DNA of 64,000 nt from contig NZ_OBEF01000009.1 of the NCBI RefSeq assembly GCF_900215375.1, positions 1 to 64,000 on the forward strand. The letters are read 5' to 3'. Below, piece by piece: positions 11,977 through 24,809 of this stretch. Made by a program: the position numbers and the translations under genes. The notes under the pieces are model-generated. The model was not told the DNA's origin. It did not search any database and saw only the letters and a list, made by a program, of their open reading frames with translations. Position 1 is the first letter of the stretch, and each line of letters opens with the position of its first letter. The stretch is from Enterobacter sp. CC120223-11. GTDB taxonomy: Bacteria > Pseudomonadota > Gammaproteobacteria > Enterobacterales > Enterobacteriaceae.

Positions 11977-12888
11977 TTAAATTCCCGCTCCCTGATTGTA
12001 ACTCTCTTCACCAAATACGCCGGTCGACAGATAACGATCGCCACGATCGCAGATGATGGCGACCACAACCGCACCTGGATTGGCCTTCGCCACCCGCAGC
12101 GCACCCGCGACAGCACCACCGGAACTCACGCCGCAGAAAATGCCTTCCCGCACCGCCAGTTCGCGCATGGTATTTTCCGCATCGCGCTGATGAATATCCA
12201 TGACCTCATCCACCAGAGTGGCATTATAAATTCCGGGCATATATTCCGCAGGCCAGCGGCGAATCCCCGGAATGCTGCTGCCCTCTTCCGGCTGCAGCCC
12301 GACGATGGTCACCGGTTTGTCCTGTTCGCGAAGAAAACGAGAAACGCCGGTGATGGTGCCCGTTGTCCCCATGCTGGAAACGAAATGCGTGATTCGCTGC
12401 GAGGTTTGCTGCCAGATTTCCGGCCCGGTGGTGGTGTAGTGTGCGTAGGGGTTATCAGGGTTGTTAAACTGATCGAGGAGCTTGCCTTCGCCGCGCTTAG
12501 CCATCTCAAGCGCCAGATCGCGTGCGCCCTCCATGCCCTGCTCTTTGCTGACGAGTATCAGTTCAGCGCCGTAGGCTCGCATTGCGGCTCTGCGCTCCTG
12601 ACTCATGTTGTCAGGCATCAGCAGCTTCATACGATAGCCTTTCAGCGCCGCGATCATCGCCAGCGCAATGCCGGTATTGCCGCTGGTCGCCTCAATCAGC
12701 ACGTCGCCAGGCTTAATTTCACCACGTATTTCCGCCTGGACAATCATGGAAAGCGCAGCACGATCTTTGACGGAACCTGCGGGGTTGTTGCCCTCAAGCT
12801 TGACCCAGATTTCACTGCCGTTATCGGGCATCAGGCGCTGGAGTTTGACCAGAGGCGTATTGCCGATGGTGTGTTCGAGTGTTGTCAC
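11977..12888 (-). CDS. cysM: Cysteine synthase B
   Basis: CysM makes cysteine from O-acetylserine using sulfide or, unlike CysK, thiosulfate to give S-sulfocysteine. The PLP lysine is K41 in [19 protein letters not shown] and [11 protein letters not shown] loops are present. The start is GTG at 12886-12888, giving 303 aa as in E. coli. A longer frame to 12981 would read through a REP-type repeat and is not credible. It serves the same pathway as the adjacent cysAWTP thiosulfate importer. Confidence 0.96.
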   Translation of the reverse strand: MTTLEHTIGNTPLVKLQRLMPDNGSEIWVKLEGNNPAGSVKDRAALSMIVQAEIRGEIKPGDVLIEATSGNTGIALAMIAALKGYRMKLLMPDNMSQERRAAMRAYGAELILVSKEQGMEGARDLALEMAKRGEGKLLDQFNNPDNPYAHYTTTGPEIWQQTSQRITHFVSSMGTTGTITGVSRFLREQDKPVTIVGLQPEEGSSIPGIRRWPAEYMPGIYNATLVDEVMDIHQRDAENTMRELAVREGIFCGVSSGGAVAGALRVAKANPGAVVVAIICDRGDRYLSTGVFGEESYNQGAGI

Positions 12889-12908
12889 TTCTGCATTCCA
12901 ATAAAAAA

Positions 12909-12986
12909 GCCCGGTGGCGCTGTGCTTACCGGGCCTACAAAACCATGCATTTTCTTGTAGGCCGGGTAAGCAGATCGCCACCCGGC
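12909..12986. repeat. REP/BIME pair between cysA and cysM
   Basis: Two oppositely oriented REP-like palindromic units contain the family's ccggtggcgctg...accgggcctac type sequence and, in inverse orientation, gtaggccgggtaagc...cgccacccggc. They are joined by about 15 bp. Such BIMEs lie in the untranslated parts of operons, stabilise upstream mRNA and bind gyrase or IHF in E. coli. Confidence 0.85.
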
Positions 12987-13009
12987 AACATCAGGATGCC
13001 ATAAACCTA

Positions 13010-14104
13010 TCAGGCAGATTCAGCCAGAGCAAGCTCCTCGCGGTTTTCAATCCGATCTTTGCCGTCATAAAGGCGAGCATGCTGCAGGCCAACGAACAGG
13101 CGATCGCCGCGCTGTGGGGCGTCATCGCCCTGCATGACAACGGTCAGCGTTTCGTCATACCAGCCGAGCGGCTGCACAACGAGCTGCGTGTAGTGGCCTT
13201 TCGGACTAGCTTCCAGCACTTGTACCGGCAATGGCGAGTCGAGGCTGGTACGGCGGCTCACGTCCACTTCCCAGGGGCGGAGGAACAGATCAACCGGCCC
13301 CTGATAAGCAGGCGTGTAGCCAAGCGGCCAGCGGTGCGCGCCAACGTGGAACTGCCCGCCGCGGACGGTGCCTTTCAGGCGGTTCACTTCGCCCATAAAC
13401 TCCAGCACGAAGCGGGTTGCAGGTTCGCGCCAGACCTGTTCCGGGGCATCTACCTGTTCGATATTGCCCTGGCTCATCACCACCACGCGGTCGGCAACTT
13501 CCATCGCCTCTTCCTGATCGTGGGTCACGAACACACTGGTGAATTTCAGCTCTTCGTGAAGCTGACGCAGCCAGCGGCGCAGTTCTTTACGCACCTGGGC
13601 ATCCAGCGCGCCGAACGGCTCATCCAGCAGCAGAATTTGTGGCTCGACGGCCAGGGCGCGTGCCAGCGCCACGCGCTGTTTCTGCCCGCCGGAAAGCTGA
13701 GCAGGAAAACGATCCGCCAGATGCGCCAGCTGAACCATTTCCAGTAATTGGGTCACTTTCGCTTTGATTTGCGCCGCATTCGGGCGCTCACGCCGCGGCA
13801 GCACCGTCAGGCCGAACGCAATGTTGTCGAACACCGTCATGTGGCGGAACAGCGCGTAGTGCTGGAACACAAAGCCGACTTTGCGATCGCGGGCATGCAG
13901 GCGGCTGACGTCGGTGCCGTGGAAGCGAATTTGCCCGCTGGTCTGATGCTCCAGCCCGGCAATAATGCGCAGCAGCGTGGTTTTGCCGGATCCGGAAGGC
14001 CCGAGCAGCGCCACCATCTGGCCGGACGGAATGTCCAGAGAGATATCATTCAGCACCTGGGTGCGACCAAACGACTTCTTAATGCTGGCAATTTCAATGC
14101 TCAT
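13010..14104 (-). CDS. cysA: Sulfate/thiosulfate ABC transporter ATP-binding protein CysA
   Basis: CysA is the ATPase of the CysPTWA importer. In its 364 aa, Walker [10 protein letters not shown] is at 35-43, the Q-loop at Q81, LSGGQ at 137-141 and Walker B ILLLDEP at 157-163, with a TOBE-like C-terminal region after about 240. The start at 14102-14104 (MSIEIAS) has AGGAGA upstream and overlaps the cysW end by 11 bp. A frame to 14161 exists but would extend far into cysW. Confidence 0.98.
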   Translation of the reverse strand: MSIEIASIKKSFGRTQVLNDISLDIPSGQMVALLGPSGSGKTTLLRIIAGLEHQTSGQIRFHGTDVSRLHARDRKVGFVFQHYALFRHMTVFDNIAFGLTVLPRRERPNAAQIKAKVTQLLEMVQLAHLADRFPAQLSGGQKQRVALARALAVEPQILLLDEPFGALDAQVRKELRRWLRQLHEELKFTSVFVTHDQEEAMEVADRVVVMSQGNIEQVDAPEQVWREPATRFVLEFMGEVNRLKGTVRGGQFHVGAHRWPLGYTPAYQGPVDLFLRPWEVDVSRRTSLDSPLPVQVLEASPKGHYTQLVVQPLGWYDETLTVVMQGDDAPQRGDRLFVGLQHARLYDGKDRIENREELALAESA

Positions 14105-14969
14105 GATGCTTCTCCTGATGCGCGCGTTTTTCCTGATTTTCCAGGCGCCACTGCACCACACTCTTCAAAAACAGGGTCAAAATAGCCATTAACGTCAGCA
14201 GGGCCGCGGCGGTAAAGGAACCGACCGTGTTGTAATCCTGCTCGAGTAATTCAATCTGCAACGGCAGCGACAGCGTTTCACCGCGAATCGAGCCGGACAC
14301 CACCGAAACCGCACCAAACTCACCAATCGCGCGGGCGTTAGTCAGCACCACGCCGTACAGCAGCGCCCAGCGAATGTTCGGCAAAGTCACCCGGCGGAAC
14401 ATCTGCCAGCCGGACGCGCCAAGCAGAATAGCCGCTTCATCTTCATTGCTGCCCTGACTCAGCATCACCGGCACCAGTTCACGCACCACGAACGGACAGG
14501 TGACGAAAATCGTCGCCAGCACCATGCCCGGCCAGGCAAACATAACCTGAAGATTGTGCTCATCCAGCCAGCCACCGAGCGGACCATTCGAGCCGTAGAA
14601 CAGCAGATACACCAGCCCCGCCACCACGGGCGAAACCGCAAAAGGAATATCCAGCAGCGTCAGCAGCAGCTGACGGCCGGGGAAGTTAAAGCGCGTCACC
14701 AGCCAGGCCAGCAGCGTGCCGAACACCAGGTTCACCGGCACGGTGATCAACGCAATCATCACCGTCAGCCAGATGGCGTGCAGCATGTCCGGGTCGGCCA
14801 GGTTTTGCAGCACCGGCATCAGCCCTTTGCTGAACGCCTGCACGAAGATATAAATCATCGGCACCAGCAGAATAAAGGCCGAAACCAGCAGCCCGGTACC
14901 AATCAGAAACCATTTTCCCCAGTTGATGCGGGGCGCGTCATAGCGTTTCAATTGCGTAACTTCCGCCAT
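14094..14969 (-). CDS. cysW: Sulfate/thiosulfate ABC transporter permease CysW
   Basis: CysW is one of the two permeases of the sulfate/thiosulfate importer. The 291-aa protein has about six membrane segments and the permease EAA loop ([20 protein letters not shown]) that contacts CysA. Its start overlaps the cysT stop by 1 bp and its end overlaps cysA by 11 bp, which indicates translational coupling. Confidence 0.98.
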   Translation of the reverse strand: MAEVTQLKRYDAPRINWGKWFLIGTGLLVSAFILLVPMIYIFVQAFSKGLMPVLQNLADPDMLHAIWLTVMIALITVPVNLVFGTLLAWLVTRFNFPGRQLLLTLLDIPFAVSPVVAGLVYLLFYGSNGPLGGWLDEHNLQVMFAWPGMVLATIFVTCPFVVRELVPVMLSQGSNEDEAAILLGASGWQMFRRVTLPNIRWALLYGVVLTNARAIGEFGAVSVVSGSIRGETLSLPLQIELLEQDYNTVGSFTAAALLTLMAILTLFLKSVVQWRLENQEKRAHQEKHHEH

Positions 14970-15802
14970 TAGTGACCTACCACACGTCGACCAAAGCGAC
15001 TTTGCAGGGTGTTGATGGAAAACAGCAGCAGCAGCGATGCCGCCAGAATGACCGACGCAATCGCGCTCGCCGCCGGATAGTCAAACTCCTGCAAACGCAC
15101 GAAAATCATCAGCGAGGTCACTTCCGTTTTCCAGGCGATGTTGCCGGCGATAAAAATCACCGCGCCGAACTCGCCGAGACTGCGAGTGAACGACAGCGCA
15201 ATCCCCGCCAGCAGCGCAGGAGAAAGCTCCGGCAGCACTACTTTGCGGAAGCTCTGAATACGCGTGGCACCGAGCGTTTCCGCCGCTTCTTCATATTCCG
15301 GCCCCAGCTCTTCCAGCACAGGCTGAACAGTTCGCACCACGAACGGAATGCTGGTGAAGGCCATCGCCACGGCGATACCAAGCCAGGTGTAAGTCACTTT
15401 GATATCAAACTTCGCCAGCCATTCACCGTAGAAGCCGTTCACGGAAAACAGCGAGGCGAGCGTCAGGCCCGCTACCGCCGTCGGCAGCGCGAAGGGTAAA
15501 TCCATCAGCGCGTCGAGCAATGTGCGGCCCGGGAAGCGGTAGCGCGTCAGGATCCACGCCATCAGCAAACCGAACACGCCGTTAAAGATGGATGCCACAA
15601 ACGCCGACAGCAGCGTGACTTTGTAGGCCGCAACCACCTGAGGATTGGTGATAACCTCCCAGTACTGCGCCCAGCTCATCTGCGCCAGCTGCATCACCAG
15701 CGCGCTAAGCGGCAGCAGCAGAATCAGGCACACAAACAGCAGGCTGGTGCCGAGACTGAGGGTAAAACCCGGCAGCACGCGCCGGGAAGCCGCCGCAAAC
15801 AT
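14969..15802 (-). CDS. cysT: Sulfate/thiosulfate ABC transporter permease CysT (CysU)
   Basis: CysT is the second permease, pairing with CysW. Its 277 aa include six membrane segments and an EAA loop (EAAETLGATRIQSFRKVVLPE). The gene shares one base with cysP upstream and one with cysW downstream. The sequence is very close to E. coli CysT as I recall it. Confidence 0.98.
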   Translation of the reverse strand: MFAAASRRVLPGFTLSLGTSLLFVCLILLLPLSALVMQLAQMSWAQYWEVITNPQVVAAYKVTLLSAFVASIFNGVFGLLMAWILTRYRFPGRTLLDALMDLPFALPTAVAGLTLASLFSVNGFYGEWLAKFDIKVTYTWLGIAVAMAFTSIPFVVRTVQPVLEELGPEYEEAAETLGATRIQSFRKVVLPELSPALLAGIALSFTRSLGEFGAVIFIAGNIAWKTEVTSLMIFVRLQEFDYPAASAIASVILAASLLLLFSINTLQSRFGRRVVGH

Positions 15803-16815
15803 TACTTATGCCCCGCCGCTAACAGCTTATCCAGCTCGCCGCCGCTGGCGAAATGCGTCTTCATAGCCTGCGGCCAGGAACCAAACTGATCTTCCACGCG
15901 GAACAGATCGGTCTGCGGGAATTTGTCTTTCAGCTTATCCATCACTTCCGGGTTGTTCACGCGGTAGTAGTAATCGGTGATGACGGTTTGCGCCTGTGGG
16001 CTGTAGAGCCAGGTCAGGTAGGCCTTAGCGGCTTTTTCCGTGCCGTTGGCTTTTACGTTTTTGTCCACCCATGTCACCGGGAACTCCGCGAGGATGTTCG
16101 TTTTCGGGACCACCACTTCGAAGCCCTGGTCAGCATACTGTTTACGAATGTTGTTCACTTCGGATTCAAAGGTGATCAGCACATCGCCGAGTCCACGTTC
16201 AACGAAGGTGGTGGTTGCGCCGCGGCCGCCGGTGTCGAACACCTGCACGTTTTTCAGGAACTGCGTCATGAATTGCTGGGTTTTAGCGTTATCGTTGCCG
16301 TCGGCTTTGGCGGCTGCGCCCCAGGCGGCGAGATAGGTGTAACGCCCGTTACCGGAGGTTTTTGGATTCGGGAAAATCAGCTGTACGTCTGTGCGAACCA
16401 GATCGTTCCAGTCATGAATATTCTTCGGGTTGCCTTTGCGCACCAGGAACGCCATGGTCGAATAGAACGGCGAGCTGTTATTCGGCAGACGGCTCTGCCA
16501 GTCGGCCGGGATCAGGTTGCCTTTGTCATGCAGGATTTGCACGTCGGTCACCTGATTGTAGGTCACCACGTCCGCCTTCAGGCCCTGCAAAATCGCCAGC
16601 GCCTGTTTGGAGGAACCGGCGTGGGACTGTTTGATCGTCAGCTTATCGCCACCGTTCTCTTTCGCCCACTGCTGTTCAAACGACGGATTCAGGGCAGCAA
16701 ACAGCTCGCGGGAAACGTCGTAGGAGCTGTTCAGGAGTTCAGTTGCCTGAACCTGCGTCGCCAGCAGCAAAGCGCCCAGCGCCAGCGTTCCTTTTTTCAG
16801 TGATGTAACGACCAT
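15802..16815 (-). CDS. cysP: Thiosulfate-binding periplasmic protein CysP
   Basis: CysP captures thiosulfate and sulfate in the periplasm and delivers them to CysTWA. The signal peptide runs to about residue 24 with cleavage after VQA. The mature part shows prokaryotic sulfate-binding signatures ([27 protein letters not shown]). The length is 337 aa. It is the first gene of cysPTWA; the promoter is probably in the 170 bp shared with divergent nudI and would be CysB-activated by homology. Confidence 0.98.
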   Translation of the reverse strand: MVVTSLKKGTLALGALLLATQVQATELLNSSYDVSRELFAALNPSFEQQWAKENGGDKLTIKQSHAGSSKQALAILQGLKADVVTYNQVTDVQILHDKGNLIPADWQSRLPNNSSPFYSTMAFLVRKGNPKNIHDWNDLVRTDVQLIFPNPKTSGNGRYTYLAAWGAAAKADGNDNAKTQQFMTQFLKNVQVFDTGGRGATTTFVERGLGDVLITFESEVNNIRKQYADQGFEVVVPKTNILAEFPVTWVDKNVKANGTEKAAKAYLTWLYSPQAQTVITDYYYRVNNPEVMDKLKDKFPQTDLFRVEDQFGSWPQAMKTHFASGGELDKLLAAGHK

Positions 16816-16985
16816 TGCGCACCCTTATCAAAATAATGACTATCTTATGGTCATCATATTTATAACAAGGATGAAACCAGTAACGGTTTTATATACCGTT
16901 TGGTGATTTGCAAGTTGAAAACAGAATAAGGGGTGATCCGGCGCCGATTTGGTACACTCGACAAAAATACAATGAGGATGAAACG

Positions 16986-17411
16986 ATGCGTCAGAGGACG
17001 ATTGTCTGCCCGATTATTCAGAACAACGGTGAGTATCTGCTGTGCAAAATGGCCGACGACAGAGGTGTTTTCCCCGGCCAGTGGGCTATCTCCGGCGGCG
17101 GAATGGAGCCCGGTGAAACCATGGAGCAGGCACTGCTGCGCGAGATTGGCGAGGAGCTGGGGGATAAACTGGAAATCAGCCAAATCACTCCGTGGCACTT
17201 CCGTGACGACACGCGTATCAAAACCTACGCCGACGGCACCAAGGAAGAGATTTACATGATTTACCTGATGTTTGACTGCATCAGCGCCAACCGTGAAGTG
17301 ACCTTTAACGAAGAGTTTCAGGAGATTGCGTGGGTCCGCCCGGAGAAGCTTGGGGAATACGATTTGAACGTGGCCACGCGCCAGACGTTCATTGATAAAG
17401 GCTTATTGTAG
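16986..17411 (+). CDS. nudI: Nudix hydrolase NudI (nucleoside triphosphatase)
   Basis: NudI hydrolyses nucleoside triphosphates with a preference for pyrimidine deoxynucleotides in E. coli. The 141-aa protein has the Nudix box [18 protein letters not shown] followed by GEELG. The start at 16986 (MRQRTIV) has TGAGGA upstream; a longer frame from 16908 lacks family similarity. In E. coli nudI lies elsewhere, and ucpA occupies this place between cysP and yfeX, so this is a local rearrangement. Confidence 0.93.
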   Translation: MRQRTIVCPIIQNNGEYLLCKMADDRGVFPGQWAISGGGMEPGETMEQALLREIGEELGDKLEISQITPWHFRDDTRIKTYADGTKEEIYMIYLMFDCISANREVTFNEEFQEIAWVRPEKLGEYDLNVATRQTFIDKGLL

Positions 17412-17421
17412 CGAAACACAG

Positions 17422-17448
17422 GCCCGGCAAGCATTATCGCCACCGGGC
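17422..17448. repeat. REP element between nudI and yfeX
   Basis: A REP-like palindrome with gcccgg / ccgggc arms and a cattatcgcc interior lies between two convergent genes. It may also serve as a bidirectional terminator hairpin. Confidence 0.75.
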
Positions 17449-17458
17449 ACTTCGTCAC

Positions 17459-18358
17459 TTACAGCGCCAGCAGCTTATCGAGAGAAGGCGCGAAGTAGTA
17501 ACCGCCGGTCACCGGTTTGGTGAAACGGAGCATCGCATCGCGCTTGCCGTCGGTATCGCCAAACATGCTGAGCAGCTGCTGCTCAATGTTGTACAGGCGC
17601 GCGCAGTAGGCACAGAAGTACAGGCCGTGCGTGCCGCTGGCGGTGCCATACGGCAGGCTCTGACGCACAATCTTCAGCCCTTTGCCGTTCTCTTTCAGGT
17701 CGACGCGCGACAGGTGTGAAGTCTCCGGACGATCGTCGCCGTCGATCTCTTCGTTGGCTTCCTTGGTGCGGCCAATCATCATTTCCTGATCGGGAATGCT
17801 CATGCGGTTCAGCTGCTTGAGGTTGTGCTCCCAACGCTGAACGAACACGTAGCTGCCGCCCGCATCCACGCCGTCAGCAATCACCGCCACATCACGACGC
17901 GTCTCTTCGCCAGCCGGGTTTTCGGTGCCGTCCACGAAACCGCTGAGGTCGCGCTCTTCCACCCAACGGAAGCCGTGGATCTCTTCTTTCACTTCGATAG
18001 CGCCGCCGAAGGCTTCCATGGCCGCCTGAGCAACGGAGAAGTTCACGTCATGACGCAGGGAGAGAATGTGGATCAGCACATCGTACTGCGTGGCAGGCGC
18101 AAGGCCTTTGCCGTAAGGGGTGAAATCTTTCAGCTCTTCGGCACCCACGCCGCCGCTGAGGCTGCGCCAGGTATCGTGCCCAAATGCCACCACCGCGCCG
18201 AGGTGCGCGTCAGGGAATTTGGCCTCAAAGGTGGCCAGCTTATCGGCAAACGCTTTGCTGCACTCACGCAGGGCGTCGACGTCCCCTTTCACATTGGCTT
18301 CAATCCAAATCGCCGCACGGCAATGTTCCGGCAAAATGCCGCTCTGAACCTGAGACAT
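17459..18358 (-). CDS. yfeX: Dyp-type heme peroxidase YfeX
   Basis: YfeX is a cytoplasmic dye-decolourising peroxidase that binds heme; a role in heme iron release has been proposed but is debated. The 299-aa protein carries the Dyp GXXDG motif ([10 protein letters not shown]) with the catalytic Asp, the proximal heme histidine in RPETSHLSR, and the distal Arg region near VRQSLPYG. The start at 18356-18358 (MSQVQSG) follows AGGAGAAG. The longer frame to 18394 adds 12 unsupported residues. Confidence 0.96.
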   Translation of the reverse strand: MSQVQSGILPEHCRAAIWIEANVKGDVDALRECSKAFADKLATFEAKFPDAHLGAVVAFGHDTWRSLSGGVGAEELKDFTPYGKGLAPATQYDVLIHILSLRHDVNFSVAQAAMEAFGGAIEVKEEIHGFRWVEERDLSGFVDGTENPAGEETRRDVAVIADGVDAGGSYVFVQRWEHNLKQLNRMSIPDQEMMIGRTKEANEEIDGDDRPETSHLSRVDLKENGKGLKIVRQSLPYGTASGTHGLYFCAYCARLYNIEQQLLSMFGDTDGKRDAMLRFTKPVTGGYYFAPSLDKLLAL

Positions 18359-18465
18359 CGCTGCTTCTCCTGAAAAACAAATAAAAGATGCCACGACTCC
18401 GTGGCATTGACTGATGGCTCGTATTATACCCGTTTTTTAATCAGGGCAGCTTGTCCGGGCGCAAA

Positions 18466-19053
18466 TTAGCGGCGCCAGATAATTTTGCTGACTTTCCAGT
18501 TTTTCAGGGAGTCGTCCGGCGGCATCAGCTCCTGCGGCCCGGCCCATTCGCCGCTGAACAAGTAGCTGATATGCTGGCTCTCTTTGGCTTTACACTCCAC
18601 GCCTGCGCTGTCATCGCCGGTGGCTTTTACGCAGTTGCCGTACGCTTTGCTGTACAGTTCGCTAAAGCGCGTGCCGATTTTGCCGCCGTCCGCCACGGCA
18701 ATATCGCTGTCCATGACGTCGATTCGGCTAACGCTTCCCGCCTCGCCGTTCACCAACAGCGCGACCTTGTCATCTTTCAGGGCTTCGAAATATTTGACGA
18801 TATTGCCCTTGTCCGTCTTCATGCCAGTCCGCAGACGGTAATCGCCGTCGAGCGCAACGCTGATGGCTTTTTCGTCCATCGGCGTGGAAGCGGTCAGGTC
18901 ACCCACGCCCTGCTCGGTGACTTCCGTTGAGGAACCAAACCAGTTCCACGGCAGCGCAGATGACCAGTGTACCGAACTGAAGCCAGAGCTGACGGTTGCG
19001 CAGCCCGTTAACGCCAGAGGCAGAGCGCAGAGTAATAAACGCATTGATTTCAT
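18466..19053 (-). CDS. yfeY: DUF1131 lipoprotein YfeY
   Basis: The signal peptide ends in the lipobox LALTGC with the lipidated cysteine at residue 18, so this is an envelope lipoprotein. The DUF1131 domain fills the rest, ending in the conserved NWKVSKIIWRR. Its E. coli homologue is a member of the sigma-E regulon; I could not place a clean sigma-E promoter here. AAGGA precedes the ATG. It is 195 aa long. The function is unknown. Confidence 0.92.
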   Translation of the reverse strand: MKSMRLLLCALPLALTGCATVSSGFSSVHWSSALPWNWFGSSTEVTEQGVGDLTASTPMDEKAISVALDGDYRLRTGMKTDKGNIVKYFEALKDDKVALLVNGEAGSVSRIDVMDSDIAVADGGKIGTRFSELYSKAYGNCVKATGDDSAGVECKAKESQHISYLFSGEWAGPQELMPPDDSLKNWKVSKIIWRR

Positions 19054-19115
19054 TTCAGGGTCCTTTCTATGTCAACACAACGCCAGTTGGAGTCCGGAAC
19101 GGCAGAAAAGTGCCA

Positions 19116-19565
19116 TTAATCCTCAACCGGTAAGAAACAGGCGCGTAAACGGCGGTTGCTGAGCAGCCACCAGAGGGCAAAAATATCCAGTATCACCAGC
19201 GTGAAACCAATGCCGGAAAGCGGCTCGCCCTGCCACCACAGCAGCGGCTGCCAGACCATCAGCACCAGCTGTGCCGCTATCAGCGCCCAGCGCATTGCGG
19301 CCCAGAGGCGCGGGTTCTGATGCCGCCGCCCGCTGACCAAAAAAGCAATGACCGCAGGCACCCCAGGCAGCAGGCCAAGCCAGAAATTATCATGATCGGG
19401 ATAAAACAGATTCAGCAGTGTGTCGCCCTGCTGGCGCGACGCACCTGCCATCACGAACAGCACCCAGGTACGCGCCTGCAAAAGCAGTACGCACCAGAAC
19501 AGAAAGGGCAGCCGAAGCCGCCCATGACCATCGTATGCCGACGGTGAAAAATCAATATTCTTCAT
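19116..19565 (-). CDS. yfeZ: Inner membrane protein YfeZ (DUF2919)
   Basis: The 149-aa protein has four hydrophobic segments (about 20-40, 60-78, 90-108, 118-138) and the DUF2919 signature RLRLPFLFW near the N-terminus. I prefer the ATG at 19563-19565; a TTG two codons earlier is also possible. The start lies inside the ypeA 3' end (14-bp overlap), so translation is coupled. No function is known. Confidence 0.88.
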   Translation of the reverse strand: MKNIDFSPSAYDGHGRLRLPFLFWCVLLLQARTWVLFVMAGASRQQGDTLLNLFYPDHDNFWLGLLPGVPAVIAFLVSGRRHQNPRLWAAMRWALIAAQLVLMVWQPLLWWQGEPLSGIGFTLVILDIFALWWLLSNRRLRACFLPVED

Positions 19566-19977
19566 CTTCAATCAGACGCTTACCGAGTACCAGCACGTCG
19601 CTATGCTCGTAGCCCAGGCGTTCATACATGCCCTGAACCATTTCGTTATCTTCGCGCACCATGATTTGCAGTTTCGGGCAGCCGCGGGCGATCAGTTTTT
19701 TCTCAAGACGGTTCAGCAATGCATTGGCAATGCCCCTGCCGCGGTAATCCGGATGAACGCCAAGGTAATAAGCCGATCCGCGATGACCGTCGTAGCCACC
19801 CATAACGGTCCCCACCACTTCACCATTCACTTCCGCTACCAGAAACAGGCTGACGTCATGATTGAGCTTACGTTCAATGTCCATTTCCGGGTCGTTCCAT
19901 GGACGTAACAGGTCACAACGCTCCCAGAGCGTCACAACCTCTTCGAAATCGGACTGGCGAAAAACGCGTATCTCCAT
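19552..19977 (-). CDS. ypeA: GNAT-family acetyltransferase YpeA
   Basis: The 141-aa protein has a single GNAT fold with the acetyl-CoA-binding motif A at [19 protein letters not shown] (R/Q-x-x-G-x-G/A). The ATG at 19975-19977 gives MEIRVFRQ, matching the E. coli family start; upstream methionines in the frame are not supported. The substrate is unknown. It is followed by the overlapping yfeZ. Confidence 0.93.
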   Translation of the reverse strand: MEIRVFRQSDFEEVVTLWERCDLLRPWNDPEMDIERKLNHDVSLFLVAEVNGEVVGTVMGGYDGHRGSAYYLGVHPDYRGRGIANALLNRLEKKLIARGCPKLQIMVREDNEMVQGMYERLGYEHSDVLVLGKRLIEDEEY

Positions 19978-20191
19978 GGTATTACCCATCTTTTCAGGTT
20001 TAAAAACAGTGATTATGGCGCGAACGCCCTGATTAGCCAATAACTCGCGAAGAGAGAGCAAAAAAATGGCATAATGTTGCATTGTCACGTATTGAAATGA
20101 AAAGTAAAACAATTCTCATCCAGGATAAGTCGTAACGGAAAACACGATACGATATAACACATGGAAATTTTATTTTTACACATCGGGCCGT

Positions 20192-21960
<1,769 letters not shown>

Positions 21961-21974
21961 CGCCGCTCACCCCG

Positions 21975-22146
21975 CCCCTCTCCCCAAAGGGGCGAGGGAG
22001 AAAACCCGGACAGCATCTGAGTTGAACACTCTGAATCCCCTCTCCCCAACCCTCTCCCAAAGGGAGAGGGAGAAAGTCCGGACAGCATTTGAGTGAACAC
22101 TCCTGTTCCCCTCTCCCCGACCCTCTCCCAAAGGGAGAGGGAGACG
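21975..22146. repeat. 71-72 bp tandem units with palindromic cores
   Basis: Three palindromes of the ccctctccc / gggagaggg type occur here. They are joined by two copies of a spacer containing ggacagcat (at 22008 and 22080), so the units repeat every 71-72 bp. The block leads straight into the 90-bp array. It is non-coding; the palindromes could also end hemF or maeB transcripts. Confidence 0.8.
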
Positions 22147-22500
22147 CCTTGCGTCGCACTCAACTGCTGCGCAATCGGCCCAGAAAGTCGAAGCCACAAG
22201 CGAGCACAACCGGTCCCCTCTCCCTTGAGGGTGACGTTTAGCGCCGCACTCAACTCCTGCGCAATCGACCCAGAAAGTCGGAGCCACAAGCGGGCACAAT
22301 CAGTCCCCTCTCCCTTGAGGGAGACTCTTTGCGTCGCACTCAACTCTTGCGCAATCAACCCAGAAAGTCGAAGCCACAAGCAAGCACAATCAGTCCCCTC
22401 TCCCTTGAGGGAGACACCTTGCGCCGCACTCAACTCTTGCGCAATCGACCCAGAAAGTCGAAGCCACAAGCGAGCACAATCAGTCCCCTCTCCCTTGAGG
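22141..22500. repeat. Four tandem copies of a 90-bp unit
   Basis: Copies run 22141-22230, 22231-22320, 22321-22410 and 22411-22500 with only a few substitutions each. Each has a cgcactcaact...gcaatc...cccagaaagtcg spacer and a cccctctcccttgaggg palindromic core. Because 90 is a multiple of three, the array creates false open frames on both strands. It fills the gap between the convergent hemF and maeB. Confidence 0.93.
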
Positions 22501-22529
22501 GAGAGGGTTAGGGGGAGGGGGAACAGCGA

Positions 22530-24809
22530 TTACAGCGGCTGAGTCTGCGCCTCAACCACCGCCAGCGCCACCATATTAACGATACGGCGAACCGAGGCGA
22601 TTGGCGTCAGAATATGCACTGGTTTCGCCACGCCCATCAGCACTGGCCCCACCGTCACCCCTTCTGAACTCGATACACGCAGCAGGTTATAGCTGATACG
22701 CGCCGCTTCCATATTGGGCATCACCAGGATGTTGGCGGCCCCTTTCAGCGGGCTGTCCGGCATCCGTTCGTGACGGATACTTTCCACCAGCGCGGCGTCG
22801 CCGTGCATCTCCCCGTCAATCATCAGCTCCGGGTCGCTCGCGCGAACCAAATCGAGCGTGTTGCGCATTTTTGTCGCCGCCGGGCAGTTCGATGAACCAA
22901 AGTTCGAATGCGACAGCAGCGCCACGCGCGGTTCGATCCCGAAACGACGCACGGTTTCCGCCGCCATCAGGGTGATCTCCGCCAGCTGTTCCGGCGTCGG
23001 ATCGTCGTTCACATAGGTATCAGCAATAAAGGTGTTGCCGCTTGGCAGCAGCAGCGCATTCATTGCGCCTGCGGTATGCACGCCGTCGCGGTAGCCAAAC
23101 AGCTGCTGGATAACGGTGAAGTGCTCGTGATAGTCGCCGATGGTGCCGCAAATCAGCGCATCCGCTTCACCGCGCTGGACCATTATCGCGCCGATCACCG
23201 TGGTGTTGCTGATCACGTGGCGCTGCGCCTGCTCCTGGGTGATTCCCTTGCGCTTCATGATGGCGTAATACTCCATCCAGTACTCTTTAAAGCGCGGGTC
23301 CGACTCGTTGTTGACGATTTCAAAGTCCACACCTGGCTTCATTTGCAGGCCAAGTTTTTGCAGGCGCATTTCAATCACGTTCGGACGACCAATCAGGATC
23401 GGCTTCGCCAGGCCAAGGGTAATCAGCTCCTGGGTGGCGTGCAGCACGCGCGTATCTTCGCCTTCCGCCAGCACCACACGCTTCGGCTCTTTGCGCGCCT
23501 GGGAGAAAATCGGCTTCATGAACAGATTGGTTTTGTAGACGAACTCGCTCAGCTTCTCTTCATAGGCGGAGAAATCGGCAATCGGACGCGTTGCCACGCC
23601 GGAATCCATCGCGGCTTTCGCCACGGCCGGGGCGATTTTTACAATCAGGCGCGGGTCGAATGGCTTCGGAATGATGTACTCGGCGCCAAAGCTCAGATCC
23701 TGATCGCCATAGGCCGAAGCAACCACTTCACTCTGCTCTGCGTGCGCCAGTTCAGCAATGGCGTGCACCGCCGCAAGCTTCATCTCTTCGTTAATGGCGG
23801 TCGCGCCCACGTCCAGCGCACCACGGAAGATGAACGGGAAGCAGAGCACGTTGTTCACCTGATTCGGGTAATCGGAGCGCCCGGTGCAGATGATGGCATC
23901 CGGACGGACTTCCTTCGCCAGCGGCGGCAGAATTTCTGGCTCCGGGTTGGCAAGCGCCAGGATCAGCGGCTGGCGGGCCATCTCTTTGACCATCTCCTGG
24001 GTCAGCACTTTAGGCCCTGAACAGCCGAGGAAGATGTCCGCATCTTTCATAACGTCGGCAAGGGTGCGTCTGCCGTCATCGACCACGGCGTAGGCGGCTT
24101 TGGTTTCCGCCATGTTCGGCTCGCGATCTTTGTAAATCACACCCTTGGAGTCGCACACCACAATGTTGTGCTTCTGCATGCCGAGGGCCACCAGCAGGTT
24201 CATACAGGCAATCGCCGCCGCGCCCGCGCCGGACACCACCATGCGCACGTCTGAGAGGTTTTTCTGCACCACGCGCAGGCCGTTGATGATTGCCGCCGTA
24301 CTGATAATCGCCGTGCCGTGCTGATCGTCATGGAATACAGGGATATTCATGCGCTCACGCAGCTTTTGCTCGATGTAGAAACACTCCGGCGCTTTGATGT
24401 CTTCGAGGTTGATGCCGCCGAACGTCGGCTCCAGCGCGGCGACAACGTTAATAAATTTATCCGGATCGAGCTCATCCACTTCGATATCGAACACGTCAAT
24501 ACCGGCAAATTTTTTGAACAGCACGCCCTTCCCTTCCATCACCGGTTTCCCGGCCAGCGCGCCGATATTGCCTAACCCAAGCACCGCAGTGCCGTTAGAC
24601 ACCACCGCCACCAGGTTGCCACGGGCGGTATATTTGTAGGCCGCCAGCGGATCTTTTTCGATTTCAAGGCACGGCGCGGCAACGCCCGGCGAATAAGCCA
24701 GCGCCAGATCGCGCTGCGTGGCAAGGGGCTTGGTGGGTGAAACCTGGATTTTCCCCGGGATCGGGAATTCGTGGAAGTCGAGGGCGCTTTGTTTTAACTG
24801 GTCATCCAT
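22530..24809 (-). CDS. maeB: NADP-dependent malic enzyme MaeB
   Basis: MaeB decarboxylates malate to pyruvate with NADP reduction, linking the TCA cycle to NADPH supply. The N-terminal malic enzyme domain (about 1-420) carries [10 protein letters not shown], the HDDQHGTA motif and a Rossmann GAGAAAIA. The C-terminal half (about 430-759) is a phosphotransacetylase-like regulatory domain. The length of 759 aa equals E. coli MaeB. It is divergent from talA across a 280-bp gap. Confidence 0.98.
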   Translation of the reverse strand: MDDQLKQSALDFHEFPIPGKIQVSPTKPLATQRDLALAYSPGVAAPCLEIEKDPLAAYKYTARGNLVAVVSNGTAVLGLGNIGALAGKPVMEGKGVLFKKFAGIDVFDIEVDELDPDKFINVVAALEPTFGGINLEDIKAPECFYIEQKLRERMNIPVFHDDQHGTAIISTAAIINGLRVVQKNLSDVRMVVSGAGAAAIACMNLLVALGMQKHNIVVCDSKGVIYKDREPNMAETKAAYAVVDDGRRTLADVMKDADIFLGCSGPKVLTQEMVKEMARQPLILALANPEPEILPPLAKEVRPDAIICTGRSDYPNQVNNVLCFPFIFRGALDVGATAINEEMKLAAVHAIAELAHAEQSEVVASAYGDQDLSFGAEYIIPKPFDPRLIVKIAPAVAKAAMDSGVATRPIADFSAYEEKLSEFVYKTNLFMKPIFSQARKEPKRVVLAEGEDTRVLHATQELITLGLAKPILIGRPNVIEMRLQKLGLQMKPGVDFEIVNNESDPRFKEYWMEYYAIMKRKGITQEQAQRHVISNTTVIGAIMVQRGEADALICGTIGDYHEHFTVIQQLFGYRDGVHTAGAMNALLLPSGNTFIADTYVNDDPTPEQLAEITLMAAETVRRFGIEPRVALLSHSNFGSSNCPAATKMRNTLDLVRASDPELMIDGEMHGDAALVESIRHERMPDSPLKGAANILVMPNMEAARISYNLLRVSSSEGVTVGPVLMGVAKPVHILTPIASVRRIVNMVALAVVEAQTQPL

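Noticed and set aside
12889-12981. 31-residue N-terminal extension of CysM
   Set aside because: It is translated from the BIME repeat; the GTG at 12888 gives the family length of 303 aa.
22141-22500. CRISPR-like look of the repeat array
   Set aside because: The parts between palindromes are also repeated, so there are no unique spacers; no cas genes are present.
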